Source: Gemmatimonadota bacterium
GTDB lineage: Bacteria > Gemmatimonadota > Gemmatimonadetes > Longimicrobiales > Gaopeijiaceae
NCBI GenBank assembly: GCA_040882465.1
Contig: JBBEBG010000017.1
Location: 29,297-93,296 of the forward strand
DNA length: 64,000 nucleotides
Direction of reading: 5' to 3'
Of the stretch, positions 8,367-17,120 are shown one piece after another. The notes beneath the pieces are model-generated. The model was not told the origin of the DNA. It did not search any database and saw nothing but the letters and a program-made list of their open reading frames with translations. Positions within the stretch are counted from its first letter, which is position 1, and every line of letters starts with the position of its first letter. A program made the translations under genes and the position numbers.

Positions 8367-9548
8367 ATGAGACTTTCTTCCCGGATGGCGAGACTCGGCA
8401 CGGAAACCGCCTTCGAGGCCCTGGCGCGCGCCAAGGCGCTGATGGCCCAGGGGCGCTCGATCGTCAATCTCGGGATCGGGGAGCCCGACCTCGACACTCC
8501 GGATCACATCGTTGCGGCCGCGAAAGACGCTCTCGATCGCGGATTCACGCACTACACGCCGGCAGCAGGGCTCCCCGAGGTGCGCGCCTGCATCGCGGCC
8601 GACATGGGGAAGCGTCTGGGCTTCCCCATTTCACCGGAGCGCATCGTCGTCACACCCGGCGCGAAACCCATTCTCTTCTTCACGATTCTCGCGCTGTGCG
8701 AAGAAGGCGATGAGGCGATCTATCCGAACCCGGGATTCCCGATCTACGAATCCATGATTCGCTTCACCGGTGCGACGCCGGTCCCGATGCGGCTCCGCGA
8801 ATCGCTCGGCTTCAACCCCGATCCGGACGAGATTCGAGGTCTTTTTTCTTCGAAGACGCGGCTCGTCGTCCTCAACTCGCCCGGCAACCCATGTGGAAAC
8901 GTGATCCCGGAGGGGACGCTCGCGCTGGTGGCCGAGCTCGCGGCCGAGACGGGAGCGGTCGTCCTCAGCGATGAGATCTACAAGGACTTCTTGTATGGAG
9001 GCGAGCACCTCTCCGTCACCCGCTTCCCGGGGATGCCCGAAGCCACCGTCGTCCTGGACGGGCTCTCGAAGAGTTACGCGATGACCGGATGGCGTGTGGG
9101 TTATGCGGTTCTTCCCGAGGCACTCGTCGAGCCGGTCGCACGGCTGATGACGAACAGCGTCTCCTGCACCGCCGCCTTCTCCCAGATGGCGACGATCGCC
9201 GCGCTGACCGGACCGGAGGAGCCGGTCCGCACGATGGTGGCGGAATTCCACGCGCGTCGGAACCTCGTCGTCGCGGGGCTCAACCGGATTCGTGGGATTA
9301 TCTGCTCGGAGCCCGGTGGAGCCTTCTACGTCTTTCCGAACGTCAAGGGTACCGGGATGTCGAGCGCGGAGTTCGAGCGCCGGATCCTGAACGAGGCGGG
9401 GGTGTCGCTCCTGGCCGGGACTTCGTTCGGGGAGTTCGGTGAGCGGTACGCGCGTATCTCCTTCGCCGCTTCGCAGGAAGACTTGCGGGAAGCGCTTCGA
9501 AGGATGGAAGGGCTGTTGGGGAGCTCGAGCTCGAAGGCCGCGAACTAG
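8367..9548 (+). CDS. Class I/II PLP-dependent aminotransferase
   Basis: A 393-residue fold-type I aminotransferase of the aspartate/aromatic group. The Schiff-base Lys235 is in GLSKSYAMTGWRVGY, NSPGNPCG lies at about 170, and SDEIY at about 201. A near-C-terminal Arg (YARISFA) should bind the substrate carboxylate. I placed the start at the ATG at 8367; the frame is open further upstream, but that sequence does not resemble the family. The ribosome site is weak. The gene converges on the AceE-like gene and their ends overlap by 4 bases. It could act on aspartate, aromatic or branched substrates. Confidence 0.9.
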   Translation: MRLSSRMARLGTETAFEALARAKALMAQGRSIVNLGIGEPDLDTPDHIVAAAKDALDRGFTHYTPAAGLPEVRACIAADMGKRLGFPISPERIVVTPGAKPILFFTILALCEEGDEAIYPNPGFPIYESMIRFTGATPVPMRLRESLGFNPDPDEIRGLFSSKTRLVVLNSPGNPCGNVIPEGTLALVAELAAETGAVVLSDEIYKDFLYGGEHLSVTRFPGMPEATVVLDGLSKSYAMTGWRVGYAVLPEALVEPVARLMTNSVSCTAAFSQMATIAALTGPEEPVRTMVAEFHARRNLVVAGLNRIRGIICSEPGGAFYVFPNVKGTGMSSAEFERRILNEAGVSLLAGTSFGEFGERYARISFAASQEDLREALRRMEGLLGSSSSKAAN

Positions 9549-11881
9549 GCGTCCACCAGGTCGAGTGCGGCGCCTACGATCGTGTCGGCGTCGAGCCCGA
9601 AGTGCCGGTAGAGATCCTTCAGGTCGCCCGACTGGCCGAAGCCGGTCACCCCGAGGCTCACGATTGGCACCGCCCGCACCGCGCCGAGGAAGGCGAGGGT
9701 GTGTGGGTGCCCGTCGTGGACGGTCACTAGGGGAGCGACTCGGTCGGCCGGAAACAGGGCGTCGAGGATCGCCGTGTCCTCGGTCCCGAATCCCTGGCGC
9801 GCCCGGAGCGCCCGGAAGACGAGATCCGGAGAGGTGAGGCAGACGACGTCCGTCGGGACGCCTCCTTCTTCGAGCTCCTCCGCGGCCGCGATCACTTCCG
9901 GGAGGATCGACCCTACTCCGACGAGAGTCACGCGCGGGGGGGAAGCCGATTCGCGGAGGCGGTACCCTCCCGAGAGAACGTGGCGCCGGCGCTCTTCGCG
10001 TCGTTCCTCATCCTCCGGGATGGCGGCGAGCTCCTGCTCGACCGGACGCGTGGAGAGGCGGAAGTAGGCGGAGGTACCGCCGGGGCGGCCCAACTTGCCA
10101 AGGGCGGCGAGGAAGGCCCACTCCACCTCCTGTCCGAAGGCCGGCTCCCAGGCGATGCACCCCGGCTGTTCGAGCCCGATGGAGGGCGTGATGACGGACT
10201 GGTGGGCGCCTCCCTCGGGTGCCAGGGTGACGCCCGAAGGGGTCCCCACCAGGATGGACTGCCCGCCCGCGTAGAGACCGAAGGCCCAGGGCTCCAGCGT
10301 CCGGGTCACGAAGGGGTCATAGAGCGTCCCCACGGGAAGGAGCGGCTGGCCATCCCGCGCCCAGGTCAGCCCGAGCTCCACGAGGAGCCCCGTCATGTTC
10401 ATCTCGGCGATCCCGAGCTCGATGTGCTGGCCGCGCATCCCCTCGCGCCACTTCACGAGCCGCTCCGCGTCGTCGGCGAACCAATCGAATCGCTCACGGA
10501 CGCTCCAGATGCCCACGCGGTTGATCCACCCTCCGAGATTCGTGGAGGAGGCGACGTCGGGGCTCACGGTCACCACGTGCCCGGACACTTCGGGTGCCTC
10601 TCGCGCGAGATCGCTGAAGAAGCGCCCGAAGGCCTGCTGGGTCGAGGCCATCCCGTGGTGGTTTCGCCCCAGATCGCGCGGGATCGCCGGAACCGGTCTC
10701 ATCCGCCGCTCTTCCCGCCGCAGCCGTTCGGCCGCCTCCACGCAGAGGCGAGCCTCTCCACTCCCCTCGTCGAAGGGGCGCCAGGGGTCGGCGGGGTCGG
10801 CCCCGAGCTCGCGCCCCAGCTCCTCCCACTGCCGGGTCCTCAGCAGGGCCGAATGGTTTCCAGGGTGCCCCTGAATCGGGAGGCGCCACCCCTTCACGGT
10901 GTAGGCGAAGACGACGGAGGGGCGATCCGACACCGAGTCCGCTTCGCGATAGGCGCGCACCAGCGCGCCCAGATCGTGACCTCCCAGGTCGCGGATCGCG
11001 GCTACGAGCTCGTCGTCGTCGAGCCCGGCGAGCACCCGCCGAACTTCCGCGCGCCCGGGACCGTCGCCGGGAACGCGGTCGCGCAGCTCCGTGGCGTCGG
11101 ATCGGAGGAGACGCTGGTACTCCTCGTTCGCCATCCCGTCTATACGGTGGCGCAGAGCCTCCCCCCCGGGACGAAGGAAGATCTCCGTGAGGAGCGCCCC
11201 GTACTTCACGGTCACGCAGTGCCAACCCGCCGCTTCAAACATCCCTTCGATGCGCCCGGTAGCCATCTCCGGAACGACGCGATCCAGGGATTGCCGGTTG
11301 ATATCAATGACCCAAAGGACCTCGCCGAGGCGGGGGACCATCGGATCCACGATGGCCTCCCAACAGGCCCCTTCGTCGAGCTCGGCGTCCCCCACGAGGG
11401 CGATCTGGCGACCGCTCGGCGGGACGTCGAAGTGATCCGCGACGTAACGATGCGCAAGTGCGCTCCAGATCGTCCCGGTCGCACCGATCCCCACCGACCC
11501 GGTCGAAAAGTCCACGGGGAAAGGATCCTTCACGCGGCTCGGGTAACTCTGGAGCCCCCCGAATGCACGGAGCTCGGTGAGGTACCGCCGATCGAGATTT
11601 CCCAGAAGGTATTGGATCGCGTGGAGCACGGGCGCCGCGTGCGGCTTCACCGACACGCGGTCCTCCGCTCGAAGATGCGCGAAATACAGCGCGGACATCA
11701 TGCTCACCATCGAGGAGGAGGAGGCCTGATGCCCCCCCACCTTCACGCCCGAGAAATTCGGCCGGACCTTGTTGGCGTGGTGGACGATGCTCACCGCGAG
11801 CCAGAGGACGCGACGCTGGACCCGGTCGAGCGTCCGCGGGAACTCGGCGGTCTCGGTCGACTCGATGAGCGTACTGGTCAT
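9545..11881 (-). CDS. AceE-like homodimeric pyruvate dehydrogenase E1 (transketolase family)
   Basis: A 778-residue TPP enzyme similar in layout to homodimeric pyruvate dehydrogenase E1 (AceE, normally near 890 residues). Recognisable AceE-type segments are GGHQASSSSMVSMMSALYF, GLQSYPSRVKDPFPVDFSTGSVG, VGDAELDEG, and EGMFEAAGWHCVTVKYG. The transketolase-like pyrimidine domain and C-terminal domain follow (GEIGIAEMNM-type region, then a Rossmann-like C-terminus). The Mg/TPP motif reads GDA where AceE has GDG. No lipoyl E2 or E3 gene is nearby. Either the ATG at 11881 or a GTG two codons upstream could be the start. It may be a pyruvate dehydrogenase or a related 2-oxoacid enzyme. Confidence 0.75.
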   Translation of the reverse strand: MTSTLIESTETAEFPRTLDRVQRRVLWLAVSIVHHANKVRPNFSGVKVGGHQASSSSMVSMMSALYFAHLRAEDRVSVKPHAAPVLHAIQYLLGNLDRRYLTELRAFGGLQSYPSRVKDPFPVDFSTGSVGIGATGTIWSALAHRYVADHFDVPPSGRQIALVGDAELDEGACWEAIVDPMVPRLGEVLWVIDINRQSLDRVVPEMATGRIEGMFEAAGWHCVTVKYGALLTEIFLRPGGEALRHRIDGMANEEYQRLLRSDATELRDRVPGDGPGRAEVRRVLAGLDDDELVAAIRDLGGHDLGALVRAYREADSVSDRPSVVFAYTVKGWRLPIQGHPGNHSALLRTRQWEELGRELGADPADPWRPFDEGSGEARLCVEAAERLRREERRMRPVPAIPRDLGRNHHGMASTQQAFGRFFSDLAREAPEVSGHVVTVSPDVASSTNLGGWINRVGIWSVRERFDWFADDAERLVKWREGMRGQHIELGIAEMNMTGLLVELGLTWARDGQPLLPVGTLYDPFVTRTLEPWAFGLYAGGQSILVGTPSGVTLAPEGGAHQSVITPSIGLEQPGCIAWEPAFGQEVEWAFLAALGKLGRPGGTSAYFRLSTRPVEQELAAIPEDEERREERRRHVLSGGYRLRESASPPRVTLVGVGSILPEVIAAAEELEEGGVPTDVVCLTSPDLVFRALRARQGFGTEDTAILDALFPADRVAPLVTVHDGHPHTLAFLGAVRAVPIVSLGVTGFGQSGDLKDLYRHFGLDADTIVGAALDLVDA

Positions 11882-11925
11882 CGGCACGGTCGCGGCGGCG
11901 GTTCCGGCAAGTTATCTGCGCGTCC

Positions 11926-14151
11926 TCAGTACCGGTTGACCGGGGACGGACCATAAGAAAGCCAGGTCCCCACCTGCGGAACCTGACCCACCCCCGGCTT
12001 CGACCAGTCGCACACCCCCTCCAGGAAGATCCGCCCCAGTCGCGCCCATTCTTCGTCGGTGAAGAGCGCCCCGTAATCCGCGCGGTCGAGTGGTTTCAGC
12101 TGGCACTTGAGGATGTCGTTCGCGAGCGGCCCGCCCGCCACCATCCGCGGCCCCGTGTGGGGCGGGAACAGCGCGTTGCATCGCCCTGCGGTGTTGTTGA
12201 AGAGGCTTCCCTCGTCGAAGGTCTGCGGTTCCACCATCTGCACACCTTCCTCGTCCCAGCAGCTTTCCAGGAGCTCCGGCGGCTTGGCGCGCATGATCCG
12301 CGTTATCTGGGGATCCGCGGACTCGTCCAGGGCGAGGTTCTTGAGCCAGGCATCCATCATCTCGAGGGAGCTCGGAGAGGGCGTTCCCCCCCGGCGGATC
12401 ATGATGTAGTTGTCCGCGTGCCCGTTGTCGCGGATCAGCCGCGCGCGGGTCACGAACGAGTAGTAACTCGTGTGGAAGTCGCCGGTGAAATCGCGGTAGG
12501 CGCGTTCCTCGATGACCGGCGTGATGGCGAGCCCGCCCGTCCCGCTCGTGACTCGCCCGGTCTCGTACGCGATTCGAAGCGCGTCGGGGTCGGCGGTTGT
12601 CCGCTCCGGCCTCCAGCGGCCGTCGATGTCCCATCCGCCCACTCGCTCGTTGAGGTCGAGGAAGACCTCGTTGGAGATCCGTCCGGCGTTCAGCGCCATG
12701 AGCCCGTACTGCACTCCGACGTTGTCGTGCGGGCTTCTCGCGAACTCGGAGACGGGCGTCGGCTCGATCTCCGGATACATCCGCGTTCCGAAGACGTTTC
12801 GCATCCCGTCGTAGATCGAGCAGCGGATCCCGGTGGGATTCGTGGCCGGATCGTAGGCCTGCGACTCGGGAATGACCGCCGGACAGTCGTAGGGCGCCAC
12901 ACGGTTCGGGCGCGCCGCGAGAGACCGGTCGCAGGTCGCCCAGACCGCCCACCCTCCGATCACGCGCTTCGTTTCCTCGTCGAGCGCCGTTTCGTTCAGA
13001 TAGGGTCGAAGGAGGTGGCTGCACTCCGTGGCATCAATGAAGTTGGTGATTGCGTCCGGGAATGTGAGCGTGGGAAGAATTCCGTCGAGGATTCCGGGGT
13101 AGGCGCCCGCGATCAGGAGTTGCTGCATCGCGCCGCCGGATCCTCCGTTTCCGATCGTATAGAGCGGCGGCCCAAAAGTCTCCGCGAAGCGCTCCTTCAC
13201 CATCATCGTGGTCTCCGCCGAAAGGGGATCATTGCAGCCCCCCTGCGAGTTCACGTTCAGGGTCGAGGATGCGACGGCGTATCCGGAGGCGAGGAGGTCT
13301 GCCCGAAGGACGCCGCCCGTCGCAGTCCCCTGGAAGAATCCCGCTTCGCACCCGCCGCCGAAGGTGTAGATGAGCCGCCCGTTCCACCCCACAGGCGGAT
13401 TCCAGGGATCGGGCTCGGGGTTCGCCGGATCCACCAGCGCCGCGAACTGGTAGATCGCCCGGTTGATCGTCCCTGTCTCGAGTCGAACCATGAAGGGGAC
13501 CGTATCGCCGAGAGAGGTCACGACGAGATCTACATTTGCGGGGAGGGAGGCCGGGCTCGCCAGCGGCGAAGGCGAACCGTTCTCGCCGGCCGCACGATAG
13601 AGATAGTCCACACGTGTGGGATAGGAGCAGCTCGCGTCCTGTGCCGGGCCGCCGAGGGTCTCGTCGTTCCCGAGGGAGAATCGGCGGGGCTCACCATTTC
13701 CCCCCGGTGAAAGGTCGTTCAGACATAGGTAGGGTTGGAGGTGCTCTCCGGAGAAGATCGGCCCCTCGATCGGGTAGTTCGTGATCGAGAGCGAGGCCAC
13801 TTCGACGCCACGCCTCGTCGCGGTGATCGTATTCGTGCCCTCGGCCAGCCCCTCGACGAGCCCAAGGAAGGCATGACTCTCCCGGCCGAGGCGGTCGGAC
13901 GGGGCCGGGCGAAACGCGGATCGCACGTCGCCCCCGTTCAGGGTGATCTCGAAGTCTTCGAGGTCCGCTCCCCCTGGCGCCTCGAGCAGGACGAGCGTCT
14001 CTCCTCCGCTCACGTAGTCGGCGGGCGTGGGGACCGTGCGGAGCGTCGTTTCTCCGCTTCCGCCCCCGCCGCAAGCGGCCAGTCCCCAAGTGGCGGCGGC
14101 GAACATGGCCAGAACGATGGGATTGCGAATGGGCGAATCGGCGAAGTGCAT
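11926..14151 (-). CDS. DUF6351-like secreted lipoprotein with esterase-type fold
   Basis: A 741-residue exported protein. The N-terminus ends in a lipobox (WGLAACGGGG), so it should be a lipoprotein. The N-terminal 100 residues look like an all-beta domain, followed by a large alpha/beta-hydrolase-like region. The segment GNGGSGGAMQQLLIAGAYPG (about 340) carries a GxSxG-type nucleophile elbow, and paired cysteines are spread through the chain (SQGGCNDP, ATECSHLL, CSIYDG). The pattern resembles DUF6351/tannase-like proteins. The ATG at 14151 follows AGGGAGGACC. The long frame continues upstream but has no signal peptide there. Ester hydrolysis is likely, substrate unknown. Confidence 0.7.
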   Translation of the reverse strand: MHFADSPIRNPIVLAMFAAATWGLAACGGGGSGETTLRTVPTPADYVSGGETLVLLEAPGGADLEDFEITLNGGDVRSAFRPAPSDRLGRESHAFLGLVEGLAEGTNTITATRRGVEVASLSITNYPIEGPIFSGEHLQPYLCLNDLSPGGNGEPRRFSLGNDETLGGPAQDASCSYPTRVDYLYRAAGENGSPSPLASPASLPANVDLVVTSLGDTVPFMVRLETGTINRAIYQFAALVDPANPEPDPWNPPVGWNGRLIYTFGGGCEAGFFQGTATGGVLRADLLASGYAVASSTLNVNSQGGCNDPLSAETTMMVKERFAETFGPPLYTIGNGGSGGAMQQLLIAGAYPGILDGILPTLTFPDAITNFIDATECSHLLRPYLNETALDEETKRVIGGWAVWATCDRSLAARPNRVAPYDCPAVIPESQAYDPATNPTGIRCSIYDGMRNVFGTRMYPEIEPTPVSEFARSPHDNVGVQYGLMALNAGRISNEVFLDLNERVGGWDIDGRWRPERTTADPDALRIAYETGRVTSGTGGLAITPVIEERAYRDFTGDFHTSYYSFVTRARLIRDNGHADNYIMIRRGGTPSPSSLEMMDAWLKNLALDESADPQITRIMRAKPPELLESCWDEEGVQMVEPQTFDEGSLFNNTAGRCNALFPPHTGPRMVAGGPLANDILKCQLKPLDRADYGALFTDEEWARLGRIFLEGVCDWSKPGVGQVPQVGTWLSYGPSPVNRY

Positions 14152-14334
14152 GGTGCGGTCCTCCCTACGGATGCTGAGGTCCGGCGAAACCGAACGAGAT
14201 CTGAAGTGAAAGTGCGACCGAGGCTCGCACCGGCGCCAGGGAAGCGTGTCCCCGCCGCTCCGGTGGAGCGCGTACACCCCCCCCCGCGGGCCGGGCATTC
14301 CGAAAACTCCCGCGCCGGCGATGCCGGGTGGAGG

Positions 14335-15075
14335 TCAACGGCGGTCCAGTCTCGCAAGGAAGGCGCCGAGCGCCGCGTTGAACCGGGTCGGCTCCTCGAG
14401 GCTGGAGAGATGCCCCGCCCCAGGTATCGCCACGAATCTCCCCTGGGGGACCCCGTCCACGATCGCTTGCGACTCAGCGGGCGGCGTAAGGGTGTCCTCC
14501 TCGCCGACCGCCGCCACCACTGGAAAGTCCATCCGCTCGAGTTGTGGTCGCGAATCCGGGCGATCGCGCATGGCCAGCAACGCGCGCGCCACTCCCTCCG
14601 GGTCGGCCCCCGAGACGAGCGAACGCACTCTCTCCACGACTTCGGGCCGTTCGCTCCGCGTCGTTTCACCGAGCACTCCCGGAATCATCGCGCCGGCCAG
14701 CCAGGCGACCCCCTCACGGCGGACCCGCTCGGCCTGATCCGCCCGGCGCTTTCGCCCCGCTTCGTCGTCTGGACCCGCACGGGTATCCGCGAGGAAGAGG
14801 GCGGCGATCCGGTCCGGGCGTTTCGCGTGGATCCGGAAGGCGACGTATCCGCCCATCGAGAGACCCACCACGACGGCCCGTTCCACCCCCGCCGCATCCA
14901 TGTCGGCGAGCACGACATCCGCGAATTCGTCCAACGAAGAGGGGCCCGCGGGGCGGGATCCGAATCCGGGGAAGTCCGGTGCGAGAACCGTGCGGTCCGC
15001 AACGGCCGAAGCCTGGTCCAACCACATGGACGCGTCGAGTGGAAAAGCGTGCAGGAATACGATGGGAAGGCTCAT
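14335..15075 (-). CDS. Alpha/beta-fold hydrolase
   Basis: A 246-residue cytoplasmic alpha/beta hydrolase with the complete core: the oxyanion segment FLHAFPLDASMW near residue 10, the nucleophile elbow VGLSMGGYVAF near 73, an acid (GEEDTLTPP) near 188 and the catalytic His in GAGHLSSLEEP near 218. It resembles 3-oxoadipate enol-lactonase and BioH-type esterases. Its start overlaps the stop of the upstream lipoprotein gene by 4 bases (ATGA), so the two are coupled. The enol-lactonase pathway is not otherwise visible here, so the substrate is open. Confidence 0.88.
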   Translation of the reverse strand: MSLPIVFLHAFPLDASMWLDQASAVADRTVLAPDFPGFGSRPAGPSSLDEFADVVLADMDAAGVERAVVVGLSMGGYVAFRIHAKRPDRIAALFLADTRAGPDDEAGRKRRADQAERVRREGVAWLAGAMIPGVLGETTRSERPEVVERVRSLVSGADPEGVARALLAMRDRPDSRPQLERMDFPVVAAVGEEDTLTPPAESQAIVDGVPQGRFVAIPGAGHLSSLEEPTRFNAALGAFLARLDRR

Positions 15076-15896
15076 TGGAAGCGCGCTCGCTGAAGGGTGG
15101 CCCGGTAAAAGCGAAACTCGTCTTCGGCCCCAAGCCGCCACCCGGCCGTCAGCTCCCTCGGGATCCGGTATCCGTCCACCTCCAGCTCGCCTCGCAACTC
15201 CACCACGAAGAGATCGTATCCGGGGCCGGCATCCTCGGACCAGCGCATCGCGCTCACCCGGACCGGGCGCCCGTCCGCGTCCACTTCGAGCGTGCTCTCG
15301 ACCGGTTCTTCCCCCACGCGCATTCGGAAACGCGCGCTCCGATCGTCCACCCCCTCCCAGGTCGCGCCTTTCCCCGGCACGAGACTCGAAGGAAGGAGGA
15401 CCGCCTCCATCGCGAGTCGTCCGGCCGCCGAACGGGTGACGTCCGCGCCCCTCGCGCTCATCACGGGAATCGTGCCCCAGAAGCGCCAGCGCATCTCCCC
15501 CTCCCCGGAGCCGTAGCGATCGAACCCCTGGATTCGCATGATTCCCCGGCCCGCCCGCGCGTTCCAGACGAAGCCGAGGGGGGGTGCGAGAATCTGGTCC
15601 GCGACGATGGCGAGCGGATCCCCTGCGGGCTCCAGCCGGATCTCTCCGGACATCTCGAGCTCCACGGAGCGCGAGAGAGGCGTTCCCGGCGCGATCGAGC
15701 GGCGGAGATAGCGGCGCGCCGGTTCGGGAAGCCCAGCCACCGAGGCGGGATCGAAGGGATCGCCGGGCCCGAGGACGGCGAGCTCTTCGCGGAGCGTCTC
15801 GGCGGGCCCCCCCCCGCCGCAGGCGGTCCCGAAGAGGAGGCCCAGGAGGGGCGCAGCAAAACTCGTAGGGAGTAGGTCGCCCCGAATCCCCTTCAT
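15072..15896 (-). CDS. DUF6544/DUF6920-like lipoprotein
   Basis: A 274-residue protein beginning with a short hydrophobic leader and a lipobox-like LLFGTACGGGG. The body has the pattern of a family of uncharacterised proteins: LPEPARRYLRRSIAPG, then MRWRFWGTIPVMSARGADVTRSAAGRLAMEAVLLPSSLVP, here read as two adjoining segments. I set the start at ATG 15896; the much longer upstream open frame has no signal sequence. It heads a two-gene transcript with the alpha/beta hydrolase and is divergent from the methyltransferase gene at 15939. The family name is from memory and the function is unknown. Confidence 0.65.
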   Translation of the reverse strand: MKGIRGDLLPTSFAAPLLGLLFGTACGGGGPAETLREELAVLGPGDPFDPASVAGLPEPARRYLRRSIAPGTPLSRSVELEMSGEIRLEPAGDPLAIVADQILAPPLGFVWNARAGRGIMRIQGFDRYGSGEGEMRWRFWGTIPVMSARGADVTRSAAGRLAMEAVLLPSSLVPGKGATWEGVDDRSARFRMRVGEEPVESTLEVDADGRPVRVSAMRWSEDAGPGYDLFVVELRGELEVDGYRIPRELTAGWRLGAEDEFRFYRATLQRARFQ

Positions 15897-15938
15897 AGTA
15901 TATTCCGTCCCTTCGGCTCCCTTCCCGCTCTCGGACTC

Positions 15939-16529
15939 ATGCCCCCGCGCATTCGCCTCATTCGGCTCCTCATCGTTCCCGTGGTGCTCCTCGCGCTCGT
16001 GACGGGTCCCCGCTTGGACGAAGAATCGCTGGCCGGCGTCCTTCTCGCCTCCGCCGGGATCTTCCTCGTAGTTCTCGCGGCGGGAGGGCGCGCCTGGGCG
16101 AGCCTGTACGTCGCCGGGAAAAAAAACGACACCCTCGTGACGGACGGGCCCTTCTCCATGGTCCGCAACCCCCTCTACTTTTTCTCTCTCATTGGCTTCG
16201 TGGGCGCGGGATTCGCCTTCGGGTCCGCCACACTGGCCGTGGGCTTCGCCGTCGTCTTTTTTCTGACGCACTGGCCGACGATTCACGCCGAGGAAAAGAA
16301 CCTCCTCGGCGTGTTCGGGCCCGTGTACGAGCGTTATCGGGCCTCCGTCCCCCGCTTCATTCCCAGCTTCGGAGACCTCGATCTGGGCGACACGGTCCCC
16401 GTGAATCCGCGCAACTTCGCGCGCGCGCTGCGCGACTGCATGGCGATTCCCCTCGTGTTGATCGTCGTCGAGGTCGTGAAGTGGGCCCAGGCCGCGTCGC
16501 TCCTTCCGGTCCTCATCGTCCTCCCCTGA
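15939..16529 (+). CDS. Isoprenylcysteine-carboxyl/phospholipid methyltransferase-like membrane protein
   Basis: A 196-residue integral membrane protein with about four or five hydrophobic segments. The C-terminal SAM-binding signature of ICMT/PEMT-type methyltransferases is clear: DGPFSMVRNPLYF near residue 68 and IHAEEKNLLGVFGPVYERY near 112. In bacteria such proteins methylate lipids or small hydrophobic substrates, not prenylated proteins. A last hydrophobic helix (IPLVLIVVEVVKW) follows the motif. It stands alone, between a divergent lipoprotein gene and a convergent nitroreductase. Confidence 0.85.
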   Translation: MPPRIRLIRLLIVPVVLLALVTGPRLDEESLAGVLLASAGIFLVVLAAGGRAWASLYVAGKKNDTLVTDGPFSMVRNPLYFFSLIGFVGAGFAFGSATLAVGFAVVFFLTHWPTIHAEEKNLLGVFGPVYERYRASVPRFIPSFGDLDLGDTVPVNPRNFARALRDCMAIPLVLIVVEVVKWAQAASLLPVLIVLP

Positions 16530-16550
16530 CGTTCGCCCCGCGGGCGGGCA

Positions 16551-17117
16551 TCAGGGAAGCCAGCGGGTCCGTTCCGAGGCCGATGTGCGCGGCTTTTCGC
16601 GCGGCGGCTCACCTTCCTCGCCGACCTCGACCAGCGCGACGATCCGTTCCCCCTCGACAACCCCGAGCGCAGCTCGGGTCTCGGCCGAGTCCAGCCCCCC
16701 GCCGGTTCGCACGTGGGTACCCAATCCCGAGGCCGTCGCACCAATGAGGAAGTTTTGGATCCCCATGTATACGGCCGCGTAGTCCTCCTCTCGAACTTCG
16801 GCGTCTGGCGACACCTTCTGGACGAAGGCGATCATCGCGGGAACCGCCTCCATTCCCGAGACCGTCTTTTCCAACACCGCCCGGGCGGCTCCCGGATCCT
16901 CCACCTTCGCCGCTCGGCTGCGCCCCTTGATCTCGCCATACGCCCGCTTCGCCAGGGGACCGAGGACGAGGAAGCTCCACGGCTCGGTCATGCGATGGTT
17001 GGGCGCGAGGACCGCCAGATCGAGAAGCCGCGTGATCTCCTCCCGGGAAACGGGCTTCGCAGTGAAGCGCTTGATGGACCTGCGACGGCGAATTGCTTCG
17101 ATGATGTCGGTAGCCAT
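16551..17117 (-). CDS. Nitroreductase-family flavoprotein
   Basis: A 188-residue FMN-dependent nitroreductase-like protein. The N-terminal IRRRRSIKRFTAKPVSREE is the usual FMN phosphate-binding start, followed by LAPNHRMTEPWSFLVLG near residue 38 and a C-terminal GLGTHVRTGGGL near 132. It is shorter than NfsB-type enzymes (about 217) and closer to YdjA/YfkO-like minimal members. It starts 3 bases after the mtgA stop and ends a long minus-strand gene run. The electron acceptor is unknown. Confidence 0.88.
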   Translation of the reverse strand: MATDIIEAIRRRRSIKRFTAKPVSREEITRLLDLAVLAPNHRMTEPWSFLVLGPLAKRAYGEIKGRSRAAKVEDPGAARAVLEKTVSGMEAVPAMIAFVQKVSPDAEVREEDYAAVYMGIQNFLIGATASGLGTHVRTGGGLDSAETRAALGVVEGERIVALVEVGEEGEPPREKPRTSASERTRWLP

Positions 17118-17120
17118 GGC

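Noticed and set aside
9980-11956. 658-codon plus-strand frame opposite the AceE-like gene
   Set aside because: The minus-strand frame has clear TPP-enzyme motifs; the plus frame has none.
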